Below the pieces are notes generated by a model. The model worked only from the letters and a program-made list of their open reading frames with translations. It was not told the origin of the DNA and did not search any database. A stretch of 64,000 nucleotides of DNA from Phenylobacterium sp. J426 (lineage in GTDB: Bacteria > Pseudomonadota > Alphaproteobacteria > Caulobacterales > Caulobacteraceae), in the NCBI RefSeq assembly GCF_024699945.1, contig NZ_JAJOMY010000001.1, positions 1,550,001-1,614,000 of the forward strand. The letters are read 5' to 3'. A program made the translations under genes and the position numbers. This document shows positions 18,425-26,325 of the stretch, one piece after another; the first letter of the stretch is position 1; the number at the start of each line of letters is the position of its first letter.

Positions 18425-19303
18425 ATGAACACGATGGTGCAGCTCGAACCGCGCGTCCGCCGCCAGTCCCTGCCGAGCCGCGGCGGCGACATCGCCTATC
18501 TGGACTTTGGCCCGGAAGACCGGTCGGTCGATCTCGTGTTCTCCCATGCCAACGGGTTCAACGCGCGCACCTACCGCACACTGCTGGCGCCGCTGGCGGA
18601 CAAGCTGCGGATCCTAGCCATCGACCTGCGGGGCCACGGCGCCTCGACGCTGCCGGCGGATCCTGAGGCGCATGGCGGCTGGAACATGTTCCGCGACGAC
18701 CTGCTGGCCTTCCTGGAGGCCGCCACCGACGGGCCTGTGGCGCTGGCGGGCCACTCGATGGGCGGCACTTCCAGCCTATTGGCGGCGGCCCATTCGCCGG
18801 ATCGCGTGCGAGCTCTGGGCCTCTTGGATCCGGTGATCTTCGACTCGGCCATCGCCTCGAGAGGCACAGACGCTTCGCCGCTCTATCTGGGGGCGCGTCG
18901 CCGTCGCGCCGAGTTCCCGAGCAAGCAGGCGGCCTATGAGGCCTACCTTGGCCGCGGCGCCTTCCGGACCTGGGCTCCCGAGCAGCTGGCCGACTACGTC
19001 GAGGCAGGGTTTCGGTCGGCCCCGGCGGGCGAGGTGACGCTCGCCTGCGCACCGTTCTGGGAAGCGGCCAGTTACGCCACCCACAACTACGATCCGTTCG
19101 CCGCCTTTCTCGCCACGCGTTGCCCGATCCGGATCCTGCGGGCCGAGGCGGACTCCACGTGCCGGATCGAGGCCCATCAGACCGAGCTCGAGGCGACCGG
19201 TCGCATCTCGGTCGAGACGGTCTCCGGCACGACCCACTTCCTGCCGATGGAGCGGCCGGATCTGGCGCGTGAACTGCTGTCGGCTACAGCGAAAGTCCGC
19301 TGA
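18425..19303 (+). CDS. Alpha/beta hydrolase
   Basis: This alpha/beta hydrolase-fold protein of about 292 residues has oxyanion segment FSHANGFNARTY, DLRGHGAST, nucleophile elbow AGHSMGGTSS, acid residue region RILRAEADSTC, and catalytic His in TTHFLPMERPD. The likely substrate is an ester or amide, but family members are too diverse to choose. I prefer the ATG at 18425; TTG at 18419 and ATG at 18434 are alternatives. Its end overlaps the convergent thioesterase gene. Confidence 0.87.
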   Translation: MNTMVQLEPRVRRQSLPSRGGDIAYLDFGPEDRSVDLVFSHANGFNARTYRTLLAPLADKLRILAIDLRGHGASTLPADPEAHGGWNMFRDDLLAFLEAATDGPVALAGHSMGGTSSLLAAAHSPDRVRALGLLDPVIFDSAIASRGTDASPLYLGARRRRAEFPSKQAAYEAYLGRGAFRTWAPEQLADYVEAGFRSAPAGEVTLACAPFWEAASYATHNYDPFAAFLATRCPIRILRAEADSTCRIEAHQTELEATGRISVETVSGTTHFLPMERPDLARELLSATAKVR

Positions 19304-19796
19304 CGGCGTCGGCTTCGACGCGGGCGAGTTCGTCATCCGACAGCGAGATCATCTTCCGCGTCTCGAGGTCGAAGGAAACGGCGATCGCCTCGGCCGAGCC
19401 CCAGGCCCGACCGCTGGTCGGGTCGACCAGCCAGTGGACCAGTCGCCGGAACCGCGCGTCGCCGCCCGCAGAGCCTGACCGCAACTCCACTCGGTCTCCG
19501 GCCCGCGGCCAGTCGAGGTGCAGCAGCCGGTACTCCAGGGCGGCGCCGCCGACCTTGCGGTCGTCTCCGGCGCCAGGTCGCTTGCCCTCGAAGAAATGCG
19601 GGATGCCATCGGAGATCCGCGCCATCATCAGCTCGGTCCGCATCCGGCCGAACGCGTCGCAGTCGACGTCGCGGATGGCGCCGAGCGCCGTGCGCTTCAG
19701 GCCCAGTTCGTCGGCGCGCCCGAGGCTGGCCTGGCTCTCCACGGGATCAAGGCGGATGGATCGCGGCGCGGCCGGTTCCGGCACGCGCATCCTCAA
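19284..19796 (-). CDS. Thioesterase, C-terminal hot-dog half (probably one gene with the next entry)
   Basis: This 170-residue frame has acyl-thioesterase-like features (RMRTELMMARISDGIPHFF, ALEYRLLHLDWPRAGDRVEL, VHWLVDPTSGRAWGSAEAIA). Its first codons follow the stop of the upstream frame by only four bases. Reading the frame back through that junction gives continuous sequence (LEALRMRVPEPAAPRSI) if one extra base is removed near 19806-19812. I think this is the second half of a two-domain thioesterase of about 300 residues. Confidence 0.65.
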   Translation of the reverse strand: MRMRVPEPAAPRSIRLDPVESQASLGRADELGLKRTALGAIRDVDCDAFGRMRTELMMARISDGIPHFFEGKRPGAGDDRKVGGAALEYRLLHLDWPRAGDRVELRSGSAGGDARFRRLVHWLVDPTSGRAWGSAEAIAVSFDLETRKMISLSDDELARVEADAVSGLSL

Positions 19797-19800
19797 GGCT

Positions 19801-20202
19801 TCAAGCCGGCGGCGGATCCCGCTCGGGCCAGGGGAAGGCGCGGCCGTCCCGCGGCGTCGCGTGCGCCACGAGGGTCTGGAAACTGGCCGCGAAGGCGCCG
19901 TCGCCGTGATGCATCAGGAAGGCCAGCCGCGCCGTGTCCTCATCGACCTCGACGACGCCTCCGGTCATGTGCAGCGCGGCCCCGGGACGCGCCTCTTTCA
20001 GGAAGCGGATGTGCTGGTCCCGGACGATCAGGGTGGCGCTGGCGTCGGGCGCGAAGGCGTGCGGCATGCCAAGTTCGGCGGCCAGCCCGACGAGCCCCTC
20101 GCTAGCCTTGGCGACGTAGAAGCCGACGTTCATGTGGCCCATGTGATCGCATTCCCAGGCGGCCACACTGCCCCGCCAGACCTCCACCCCGCCCGTCGTC
20201 AC
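19801..20202 (-). CDS. Thioesterase, N-terminal hot-dog half (probably one gene with the previous entry)
   Basis: This 133-residue hot-dog domain carries the 4-hydroxybenzoyl-CoA-thioesterase-type signature WECDHMGHMNVGFYVAKASEG, split here by the usual Asp before MGHMNV, plus IRFLKEARPGAALHMTGGVVEVDED. Such proteins hydrolyse acyl-CoA thioesters. The TGA at 19801-19803 probably results from a one-base error in a CCG-repeat stretch. If real, it would leave a stand-alone single hot-dog thioesterase, which is also viable. Confidence 0.68.
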   Translation of the reverse strand: MTTGGVEVWRGSVAAWECDHMGHMNVGFYVAKASEGLVGLAAELGMPHAFAPDASATLIVRDQHIRFLKEARPGAALHMTGGVVEVDEDTARLAFLMHHGDGAFAASFQTLVAHATPRDGRAFPWPERDPPPA

Positions 20203-20208
20203 GCGAAA

Positions 20209-20231
20209 CTCTCCCCGCCTTGCGGGGAGAG
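20209..20231. terminator. GC-rich hairpin between two minus-strand genes
   Basis: CTCTCCCCGC and GCGGGGAGAG form a perfect ten-base stem with a CTT loop. It lies after the stop of the small hypothetical gene and just before the thioesterase start, both on the minus strand. No T-tract follows, so it may be a weak terminator, a leader hairpin or a REP-like unit. Confidence 0.45.
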
Positions 20232-20255
20232 CTTAGGAAGCCTCGGCGGTCACCG

Positions 20256-20510
20256 CTAGCGCTTGCCTTCGACGGGATCGGCCCCCGGACCCATCCGCCC
20301 CTCATTGGCGGAATGCGGGACGCTCGAATCGCCCGCGCCTTGCCGCGGCTCTGGGTTTCCCGCGGCGAAGCTGCGATCTTCTCCGTCCACCGCGTCGTCC
20401 TGGCGCACGGCGGGGTAGCGTTCGGGCCCGCCCTTGTCGTCAGCCGCGTTCAACGGCTGGGCCGCATTCTCGCGGCGGCCTTCGCTCTGGATGTTGTCGT
20501 CGCCGGCCAT
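20256..20510 (-). CDS. Small hydrophilic hypothetical protein
   Basis: The ATG at 20510 is preceded by a strong GGAGGAG about seven bases upstream. The 84-residue product is highly charged and disordered-looking (MAGDDNIQSEGRRENAAQ; ADDKGGPERYPAV; VDGEDRSF). It has no membrane segment or cysteine. The much longer frame through it is antisense shadow of the cytochrome gene. It has no recognised family. Confidence 0.6.
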   Translation of the reverse strand: MAGDDNIQSEGRRENAAQPLNAADDKGGPERYPAVRQDDAVDGEDRSFAAGNPEPRQGAGDSSVPHSANEGRMGPGADPVEGKR

Positions 20511-20639
20511 GTGGATCTCCTCCTGTCGCATCGCAGACGAAAGCGCCCGCGCCGGGCCGATGTTCCGGGAGCGCCGGCGTCCTGTGCGGCGTCGCAGCCG
20601 TATCGTGACTGTGGCAAGGTAGCGCCGAGGGGAGAGTCC

Positions 20640-21461
20640 ATGGCGAGAGCGAAGCGCATCCTGGTCCAGCGCCACGGGCCGGTGGTCCGGGTCACCCACT
20701 GGATCAATGTGCTGGCGGTCAGCCTGCTCCTGATGAGCGGCCTTCAGATCTTCAACGCCCATCCGGCGCTCTACTGGGGACACAGCTCGACCTTCGCCGA
20801 GCCATGGCTGGCGATCCGCATGGTGGAGACCGCCGACGGCCCGCGCGGCATCACTACGATCGGCGACCGCTTCGCCGACACCACGGGCGTCCTCGGCTGG
20901 ACGGGGTTCGAGGGCGACCGTCGAAACCAGGCGTTCCCGGGCTGGGCGACCATCCCGAGCTGGCGCGACCTGGCGAGCGGCCGGCGGTGGCACTTCTTCT
21001 TCGCTTGGCTGTTCGTGATCAACGGCGCGGTCTATCTCGCGACCACCCTCATCAGCGGCCACCTGCGGCGCAATCTGCTGCCGAGCCGGGAGCAGCTGCG
21101 CCTGAGGCATGTGCTGCAGGAGATCGGCGCGCACGCCAGGCTGAGGTTCCCGAAGGGTGAGGCGGCGCGGACCTACAACGTTCTGCAGAAGGGCTCGTAC
21201 CTCGCCGTCGCCTTCGTGCTGCTGCCGCTGATGGTGCTGACGGGGCTCTGCATGTCGCCGGGCTTCAATGCCACGGTCCCCTGGCTGATCGACCTCTTCG
21301 GCGGCCGCCAAGGAGCGCGGAGCGTGCACTTCCTGACGGCCGGCGCGGTCGTGCTCTTCGTGGTCGTGCACATTGTGATGGTCGTGGCGTCGGGCGCCTG
21401 GAACAACATCCGCTCGATGGTCACCGGCCGCTACGCCATCGACGAGGAGATCCGGCCGTGA
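20640..21461 (+). CDS. Cytochrome b561/b-type membrane subunit
   Basis: This 273-residue membrane protein has four main hydrophobic helices and candidate heme-ligand histidines in RVTHWINVLAVSLLL, RWHFFFAWLF, VHFLTAGAVVLF and VVHIVMVV. This is the b561-type membrane cytochrome fold that passes electrons from quinol. A GAGGGGAG site precedes the ATG at 20640. The stop overlaps the next start by four bases (ATGA), so it is coupled to the molybdoenzyme. It likely serves as the electron donor or acceptor of that enzyme. Confidence 0.87.
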   Translation: MARAKRILVQRHGPVVRVTHWINVLAVSLLLMSGLQIFNAHPALYWGHSSTFAEPWLAIRMVETADGPRGITTIGDRFADTTGVLGWTGFEGDRRNQAFPGWATIPSWRDLASGRRWHFFFAWLFVINGAVYLATTLISGHLRRNLLPSREQLRLRHVLQEIGAHARLRFPKGEAARTYNVLQKGSYLAVAFVLLPLMVLTGLCMSPGFNATVPWLIDLFGGRQGARSVHFLTAGAVVLFVVVHIVMVVASGAWNNIRSMVTGRYAIDEEIRP

Positions 21462-22216
21462 ACCGCCGCAACTGGCTGAGGGCCGCCGGCGCGGCGACGA
21501 TAGGCCTGTGGGTGGGCGCCTGCGACCGGCTCACGAGGAACCCGAAGTTCATGGGCTTCATCGGCAGCGCCGAGAACCTCAGCCGCCAGGCGCAGCGCGC
21601 GGTGACTAACCGTGACGCGCTGGCGCGCGAATTCCCCGCCCGCATGATCTCGCCCGACTTCCGCGCCAATGGCACCCGCAGTCCGACCGACGCCGGCTAC
21701 ATCGCCCTGCGCGACGCAGGATTCGCGGGCTACCGCCTGGTGATCGACGGCCTGGTGGAGCGACCGCTCTCGCTCAGCTTGGCCGAGCTGCGCGCCGCGC
21801 CGGCGCGGACCCAGATCACCCGCCACGACTGCGTGGAGGGCTGGTCCTCCATCGGCAAGTGGACCGGCGCGAGGCTGGGGCCGCTGCTCGAAAGGGCCGG
21901 CCTGCAGCCGCAGGCGCGCTACCTCGTCTTTCACTGCGCCGACACCCTCGCCCCCGGCCCGGACGGCCGCTACTACGAGAGCATCGACCTCGTCGATGCG
22001 CGGCACCCTCAGACGATCCTCGCCTACGACATGAACGATGCGCCGTTGCCGGTCGCCCACGGCGCCCCGGTGCGTCTGCGGGTCGAACGGCAGCTCGGCT
22101 ACAAGCACGCCAAGTACGTCATGCGCATCGAGGCGGTGGAAAGCTTCGCCCATCTGCATGGCGGCAAGGGCGGCTTCTGGGAGGACCGCGGCTATGAGTG
22201 GTATGCCGGGATCTGA
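21458..22216 (+). CDS. Molybdopterin-dependent oxidoreductase, sulfite-oxidase fold
   Basis: This 252-residue protein has an RR-containing leader (MNRRNWLRAAGAATIG) consistent with Tat export, and a Cys in GACDRL that could be a lipid-anchor site. The molybdenum-cofactor domain shows TRHDCVEGWSSIGKWTG, with the Mo-ligand Cys, and KHAKYVMRIEAVE near the C-terminus. It resembles the catalytic subunit of MsrPQ/YedY. Its partner is a b561-type cytochrome and not a clear MsrQ, so the substrate may differ from protein methionine sulfoxide. Confidence 0.87.
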   Translation: MNRRNWLRAAGAATIGLWVGACDRLTRNPKFMGFIGSAENLSRQAQRAVTNRDALAREFPARMISPDFRANGTRSPTDAGYIALRDAGFAGYRLVIDGLVERPLSLSLAELRAAPARTQITRHDCVEGWSSIGKWTGARLGPLLERAGLQPQARYLVFHCADTLAPGPDGRYYESIDLVDARHPQTILAYDMNDAPLPVAHGAPVRLRVERQLGYKHAKYVMRIEAVESFAHLHGGKGGFWEDRGYEWYAGI

Positions 22217-22254
22217 CGCGGCGAGCCGCCTGTGCCTGGGGTCGGTTCGGTGGC

Positions 22255-22695
22255 TCAGGCCGCCAGCTTCAGCCGCTCGACGATCTCGTGATGCGCGGCG
22301 ATCATCCGGATCAGCGATGCGCGGACATTCCTGAGCTGCCGTACGCCTTCCGGCGTGATCGCCACCCCCCGCGACTGGCGCACGGCGCAACCCATCTCGA
22401 TCAGCTCGTTCAGCTTGCGGCGGACTGTCTCTTTCGGAAGATGAATGGCCTGGGCGAGGGACAGGATATTCGTGGCCCGTGGAGTGAGGTCGGGCGTCGC
22501 CCGTTGGGTGAGCAGGGCCTCGGCGACCGCCGGCTCGGTATAGGCGCGCTGCGCGAGCGTCAGCAGGATCAGCAGGCGGTCGAGGTCGCCGTGCTCCTCG
22601 CGCGCCAGGGCCATGGTGTCGATCAGCGGCGCGAGCACGCGCGCGGCGACGGCAGGGTAACGCTCGGTGAGGAGCGCTTCGATGGGGGCCGCCAT
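22255..22695 (-). CDS. Winged-helix DNA-binding protein
   Basis: This 146-residue protein has a winged helix in its second half: NILSLAQAIHLPKETVRRKLNELIEMGCAV, read as helix, turn and recognition helix, followed by the wing QSRGVAITPEGVRQL. The N-terminal 60 residues are helical. I set the ATG at 22695, where the conserved-looking protein begins; the longer frame adds 34 unlikely residues. It is divergent from the MarR gene. Target genes are unknown. Confidence 0.72.
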   Translation of the reverse strand: MAAPIEALLTERYPAVAARVLAPLIDTMALAREEHGDLDRLLILLTLAQRAYTEPAVAEALLTQRATPDLTPRATNILSLAQAIHLPKETVRRKLNELIEMGCAVRQSRGVAITPEGVRQLRNVRASLIRMIAAHHEIVERLKLAA

Positions 22696-22939
22696 GGCGG
22701 GGCTCCAGTGTTTTTGCCGTCTGATCGACGGACATCCGCGAAACGCACACACAAAGGCAAGCCGCGAGGCCGCGCCGCTTAGGTAGGCGGCTGACACCGC
22801 GGGTCAAGCAACCCTGATTTGTGAGGCGCCCAGTTTGGGCAGTCAGGCCCTTCCCTGCCGATAGCGATAACGCGAACCAAGGCGAGGTCCCGTCGTGATT
22901 CGGTCAGGCGCGGGCCAGGGGATCAACCGAAGGGGCGGC

Positions 22940-23452
22940 ATGCAGAGCAAGGCCGATACCGAGCCACACACGATCGACGGCGGCGCACGGGTCTTCTTCC
23001 TGCTTTTCCAGATGATGGAACGGCGTAACAGGGTCATCGAGGACATCCTTCGCCCGCATGGGCTGACCCTCCAGCAATGGCGGATCCTGTTGGGGCTCGG
23101 CTGGCTCAAGGTGCGGACCATGCACGAGGTGGCCGACGCGTTGGCGATCGATCGCACGGCGCTCTCCCGCGCGGCCGACAAGCTGGCCGAGCGGGGTCTG
23201 CTCACCCGTTCCGAGGTGGCCTACGACCGTCGGCTGACCGAACTTGCGCTGACCACCGAGGGCATGGCCGTCCGCTGCGAGGTGCTGCTCCAGGTCCGCG
23301 AGCTCGGGGCGCGCCTCCTGGCCGGGATCGAGCCTGACGCCGTGGCCGCCGCCGAGGAGCTCGCCGAGGGCGTGCTCGAGCGGCTGGTGGGACACCGCGC
23401 CGGGGCTCGGCGCATCATCGAAATGCATCCCGCGCCCCCTTCCCGCCGGTAG
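22940..23452 (+). CDS. MarR-family regulator
   Basis: This 170-residue MarR-type winged-helix protein shows FFLLFQMMERRNRVIEDILR, LTLQQWRILLGLGW, VADALAIDRTALSRAADKLAERGLLTR and the wing SEVAYDRRLTELALT. It is a dimeric regulator that normally responds to small phenolics or oxidants. I chose the ATG at 22940 with AAGGGGCGG upstream over the longer frame at 22895. It is 41 bases before the AIM24 gene on the same strand. Confidence 0.88.
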   Translation: MQSKADTEPHTIDGGARVFFLLFQMMERRNRVIEDILRPHGLTLQQWRILLGLGWLKVRTMHEVADALAIDRTALSRAADKLAERGLLTRSEVAYDRRLTELALTTEGMAVRCEVLLQVRELGARLLAGIEPDAVAAAEELAEGVLERLVGHRAGARRIIEMHPAPPSRR

Positions 23453-23493
23453 CGGGCGCCTTAGATTGGCGCCTCTCAATCGAGGAGCCCGCC

Positions 23494-24327
23494 ATGACCC
23501 CCAGCCCCTGGACCCATCACCGCAGCGCCGGCGTCGCCGACGATGTGGATTTCGAGATAAAGGGACAGGAGCTCCAGTTCGTCGAGATCGAGCTCGACCC
23601 GGGCGAGAGCGCGGTCGCCGAGGCGGGCGCGTTGGTCTGGAAGGACGCCAGTGTCGAGATGACCACCGTGTTCGGAGACGGCTCGGGCGGCCAGGGCGCG
23701 GGCTTCATGGGCAAGCTGCTGGGGGCCGGCAAGCGGCTGATCACCGGCGAGAGCCTCTTCACCACCGTCTTCACGCACCAGGGCCAAGGCAAGGCCAAGG
23801 TGGCGTTCGCCTCGCCGACGCCCGGCGCGATCCTGCCGCTGCACCTCGCGGACCTCGGCGGGACGCTGATCTGCCAGAAGGACAGCTTCCTGGCCGCCGC
23901 CCGCGGCGTCTCCATCGGCGTCCAGTTCCAGCGCCGGATCATGACAGGCCTGTTCGGCGGCGAGGGCTTCATCATGCAGCGCCTGGATGGCGACGGCTGG
24001 GTGTTCGTCCAGATGGGCGGCACGGTGGTCGAGCGCGAGCTGGGGCCGGGCGAAGAGATCCACGTCGATACCGGCTGCCTGGCCGCCTACACGCCCAGCG
24101 TCGACTTCGATCTCGTCATGGCGGGCGGCGTGAAGAGCGTCATCTTCGGGGGCGAAGGCCTGTTCTTCGCCAGGCTCCGCGGGCCAGGCAAGGTCTGGGT
24201 CCAGTCGCTGCCGTTCTCGCGGCTCGCCGGCCGGATGCTGGCCGCCGCCGGCGCCACAGGCGGCCAGAACCGCGGTGAGGGCTCCGTGCTGGGCGGGTTG
24301 GGCGACCTGATCGGCGGCAACCGCTAG
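23494..24327 (+). CDS. AIM24/TIGR00266 family protein
   Basis: This 277-residue protein matches the AIM24 family, a beta-rich double-domain fold. It shows ELQFVEIELDPGESAVAEAG, GAGFMGKLLGAGKRLITGES, FTHQGQGKAKVAFASPTPG, and HVDTGCLAAYTPSVDFDL. Bacterial members have no agreed function; the yeast homologue acts in mitochondrial inner-membrane organisation. GAGG precedes the ATG. The stop overlaps the next gene's upstream GTG, so co-transcription with the VOC gene is likely. Confidence 0.87.
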   Translation: MTPSPWTHHRSAGVADDVDFEIKGQELQFVEIELDPGESAVAEAGALVWKDASVEMTTVFGDGSGGQGAGFMGKLLGAGKRLITGESLFTTVFTHQGQGKAKVAFASPTPGAILPLHLADLGGTLICQKDSFLAAARGVSIGVQFQRRIMTGLFGGEGFIMQRLDGDGWVFVQMGGTVVERELGPGEEIHVDTGCLAAYTPSVDFDLVMAGGVKSVIFGGEGLFFARLRGPGKVWVQSLPFSRLAGRMLAAAGATGGQNRGEGSVLGGLGDLIGGNR

Positions 24328-24332
24328 TGGCG

Positions 24333-24755
24333 ATGAAGCCCTACGTGACCCTCATCACCCTAGGCGTCGATGATCTCGAGGCGGCCGTCGCGTTCTACCG
24401 CGACGGCCTGGGGTTCCCGACGGAGGGCATCGTGGGCGAGGAACTCGAGAACGGGGCCGTCGCCTTCTTCGACCTGCAGCCGGGGCTGAAGCTGGCGCTC
24501 TGGCCCCGGACCTCCCTGGCCGCGGACGCCAATATCGGCGTGACGCCGCGCAGCCCATCCGATGCCATGCTGGCGCACAACGTGCGAAGCGAAGCCGAGG
24601 CCGACGAGGTGCTGGAGACTGCGAAGGCCGCCGGGGCGGTCATCACCAAGCCGGGCCAGAGGACCAACTGGGGCGGCTACAGCGGCGTCTTCCAGGACCC
24701 GGACGGTCATCTGTGGGAGGTCGCCTACAATCCACAGATCCTGCCTCAGGACTGA
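24333..24755 (+). CDS. VOC-family (glyoxalase-like) protein
   Basis: This protein of about 140 residues has the vicinal-oxygen-chelate fold with two beta-alpha-beta-beta-beta repeats: TLITLGVDDLEAAVAFYRDG, GAVAFFDLQPGLKLALWP, and VFQDPDGHLWEVAYNP with the Glu/His metal ligands. Members include glyoxalases, dioxygenases and drug-binding proteins. I prefer ATG at 24333; GTG at 24327 is possible. Confidence 0.85.
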   Translation: MKPYVTLITLGVDDLEAAVAFYRDGLGFPTEGIVGEELENGAVAFFDLQPGLKLALWPRTSLAADANIGVTPRSPSDAMLAHNVRSEAEADEVLETAKAAGAVITKPGQRTNWGGYSGVFQDPDGHLWEVAYNPQILPQD

Positions 24756-24818
24756 GGCTTTCCTTCCGGAGGGTCAGAGGGGTTTAGCTCCGCCGCACAA
24801 CCGGCCGGAGGAAGCCAG

Positions 24819-25130
24819 ATGATCGTCGTCAGCGTGATGTATCCCACCACCGAAGGTGGGAAGTTCGACATGGACTACTACAACGCCACCCATATCCCGC
24901 TGGTGAAGGAAGCCTTCGGCCCGACCGGCCTGACGTCGGTGCAGGTGTTGCAGGGGCTGCCCGGCCCGGACGGTTCGAAGCCGCCGTACGTGGCGATCGC
25001 CAACCTGGTGTTCGAGAGCCCCGAGGCGCTCCAGAAGAGCATGGGCGGTCCGCGCGCGGCGGAAGTGGTGGGCGACATCGCCAACTTCACCGACATCGCG
25101 CCGAACCGGCAGCTGAGCCTGGCGAGCTGA
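24819..25130 (+). CDS. EthD-family small protein
   Basis: This 103-residue ferredoxin-like alpha/beta-barrel protein of the EthD family shows MIVVSVMYPTTEGGKFDMDYY, THIPLVKEAFGPTGL, and AIANLVFESPEALQKSM. GGAGGAAG lies a few bases before the ATG. Family members include an accessory protein of ether degradation and several polyketide cyclase-like enzymes. A strong terminator follows. Confidence 0.87.
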   Translation: MIVVSVMYPTTEGGKFDMDYYNATHIPLVKEAFGPTGLTSVQVLQGLPGPDGSKPPYVAIANLVFESPEALQKSMGGPRAAEVVGDIANFTDIAPNRQLSLAS

Positions 25131-25136
25131 TGCGAA

Positions 25137-25165
25137 AACGGCCCCGGGAGTGATCCGGGGCCGTT
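25137..25165. terminator. Bidirectional terminator hairpin
   Basis: AACGGCCCCGG and CCGGGGCCGTT form a perfect eleven-base stem around a seven-base loop. It sits exactly between the convergent EthD and deoxyhypusine synthase-like genes. Confidence 0.85.
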
Positions 25166-25170
25166 CCGTA

Positions 25171-26223
25171 CTACTTCGTGAAGAGGTCGTTCCAGCGACG
25201 CTTCTTCCGGGTCTTCCAGGCGCCGAGGTGCCAGGCGTTGGAGGCGATCAGCGGCACCACCGTCGTGGCCTCCGCGAACACCATCTGCTCCCAGGTCACG
25301 TCCACCTTGCCCCAGGAGCAGGCCTCCTTGAGCGTCGAGGACGAGCAGGCGCCGTCACGCACGTCCGCCACCGTGATCTGGATGGCGTACTTGTGCATGT
25401 CGACCTCGTGGCCGAGGATCTCGGCGCAGACCACGGTGTCCTGCGCGAAGTTCTTCGGCACGCCGCCGCCCACCATGAAGAGGCCGGTCGCGCCCGCCTT
25501 CAGCTTGATGTCGGTCAGTTCGCGGAAGTCGGCGATCGCATCGATCGTCATGTAGGGCTTGCCGGCCTTCATGCGCTCGACCTGGTGCTTCACGAGACCG
25601 AAGCCCGCCGAGGAGTCGACGAACGCCGGGCAGAAGATCGGCACGCCTTCGCGATAGGCCACCTCGATCAGGCTGTCGGGCTTCTTCGCGTTGCCGGCGG
25701 CCAGCCACTTGCCCATCTCATAGATGAACTCGCGGCTCGAGTAGGGGCGCGGTTCCAGCTGTTCGGCGATCTCGTAGATCGTCGCATCGCAGGCCTGCAG
25801 CTCTTCCTCGTCGATGTAGGTGTCGTAGATGCGGTCGATGTAGAGGTCGCGCAGGTCGCGGTCGTCGACGTTCGACTGGGCCTGATAGTGCTTGAAGCCG
25901 AGGGCTTCGAAGAAGTCCATGTCGACGATCGAGGCGCCGGTCGCGACGATCGCATCGATCATCCCGTACTTCACCATGTCCCGGTAGATGTGCATGCAGC
26001 CGCCGGCCGACGTGGAGCCGGCGAGCGTCAGCCAGGTCGAGCAGTCCTGATCCTCGAGCGACATCTGCCAGATGTCGGCCGCACGCGCCGTGTCGCGGCT
26101 CGTGAAGCTCATCTTGCGCATGGAATCGATGATCGGCCGGGCGTCGTACTGGTCGATCGCCACGTGCTCGACGGTGTTCGCGAGAAGCTCGGCTTTGCGG
26201 TTCGAGTTCACGGGAGCGTTCAT
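25171..26223 (-). CDS. Deoxyhypusine synthase-like protein
   Basis: This 350-residue member of the deoxyhypusine synthase family has NAD-binding-type segments (LTLAGSTSAGGCMHIYRDMV, DAIVATGASIVDMDFFEALG) and the active-site Lys region as CSWGKVDVTWE; the WGK lysine is the one that takes the aminobutyl group in eukaryotic enzymes. Bacteria lack eIF5A, so it cannot make hypusine. Bacterial relatives are linked to polyamine chemistry such as homospermidine formation. The neighbouring decarboxylase gene supports a polyamine role. Start ATG at 26223; a TTG lies two codons upstream. Confidence 0.87.
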   Translation of the reverse strand: MNAPVNSNRKAELLANTVEHVAIDQYDARPIIDSMRKMSFTSRDTARAADIWQMSLEDQDCSTWLTLAGSTSAGGCMHIYRDMVKYGMIDAIVATGASIVDMDFFEALGFKHYQAQSNVDDRDLRDLYIDRIYDTYIDEEELQACDATIYEIAEQLEPRPYSSREFIYEMGKWLAAGNAKKPDSLIEVAYREGVPIFCPAFVDSSAGFGLVKHQVERMKAGKPYMTIDAIADFRELTDIKLKAGATGLFMVGGGVPKNFAQDTVVCAEILGHEVDMHKYAIQITVADVRDGACSSSTLKEACSWGKVDVTWEQMVFAEATTVVPLIASNAWHLGAWKTRKKRRWNDLFTK

Positions 26224-26325
26224 TCTCAAAGTTCCCTTTGGGTTTGATCGCCCGTCGTCAAAAGGAAAGGCGCGACCGGGACGGAGCGACCGGCCGCGCC
26301 TATAACACTTGAACCCTGCGGGTTG

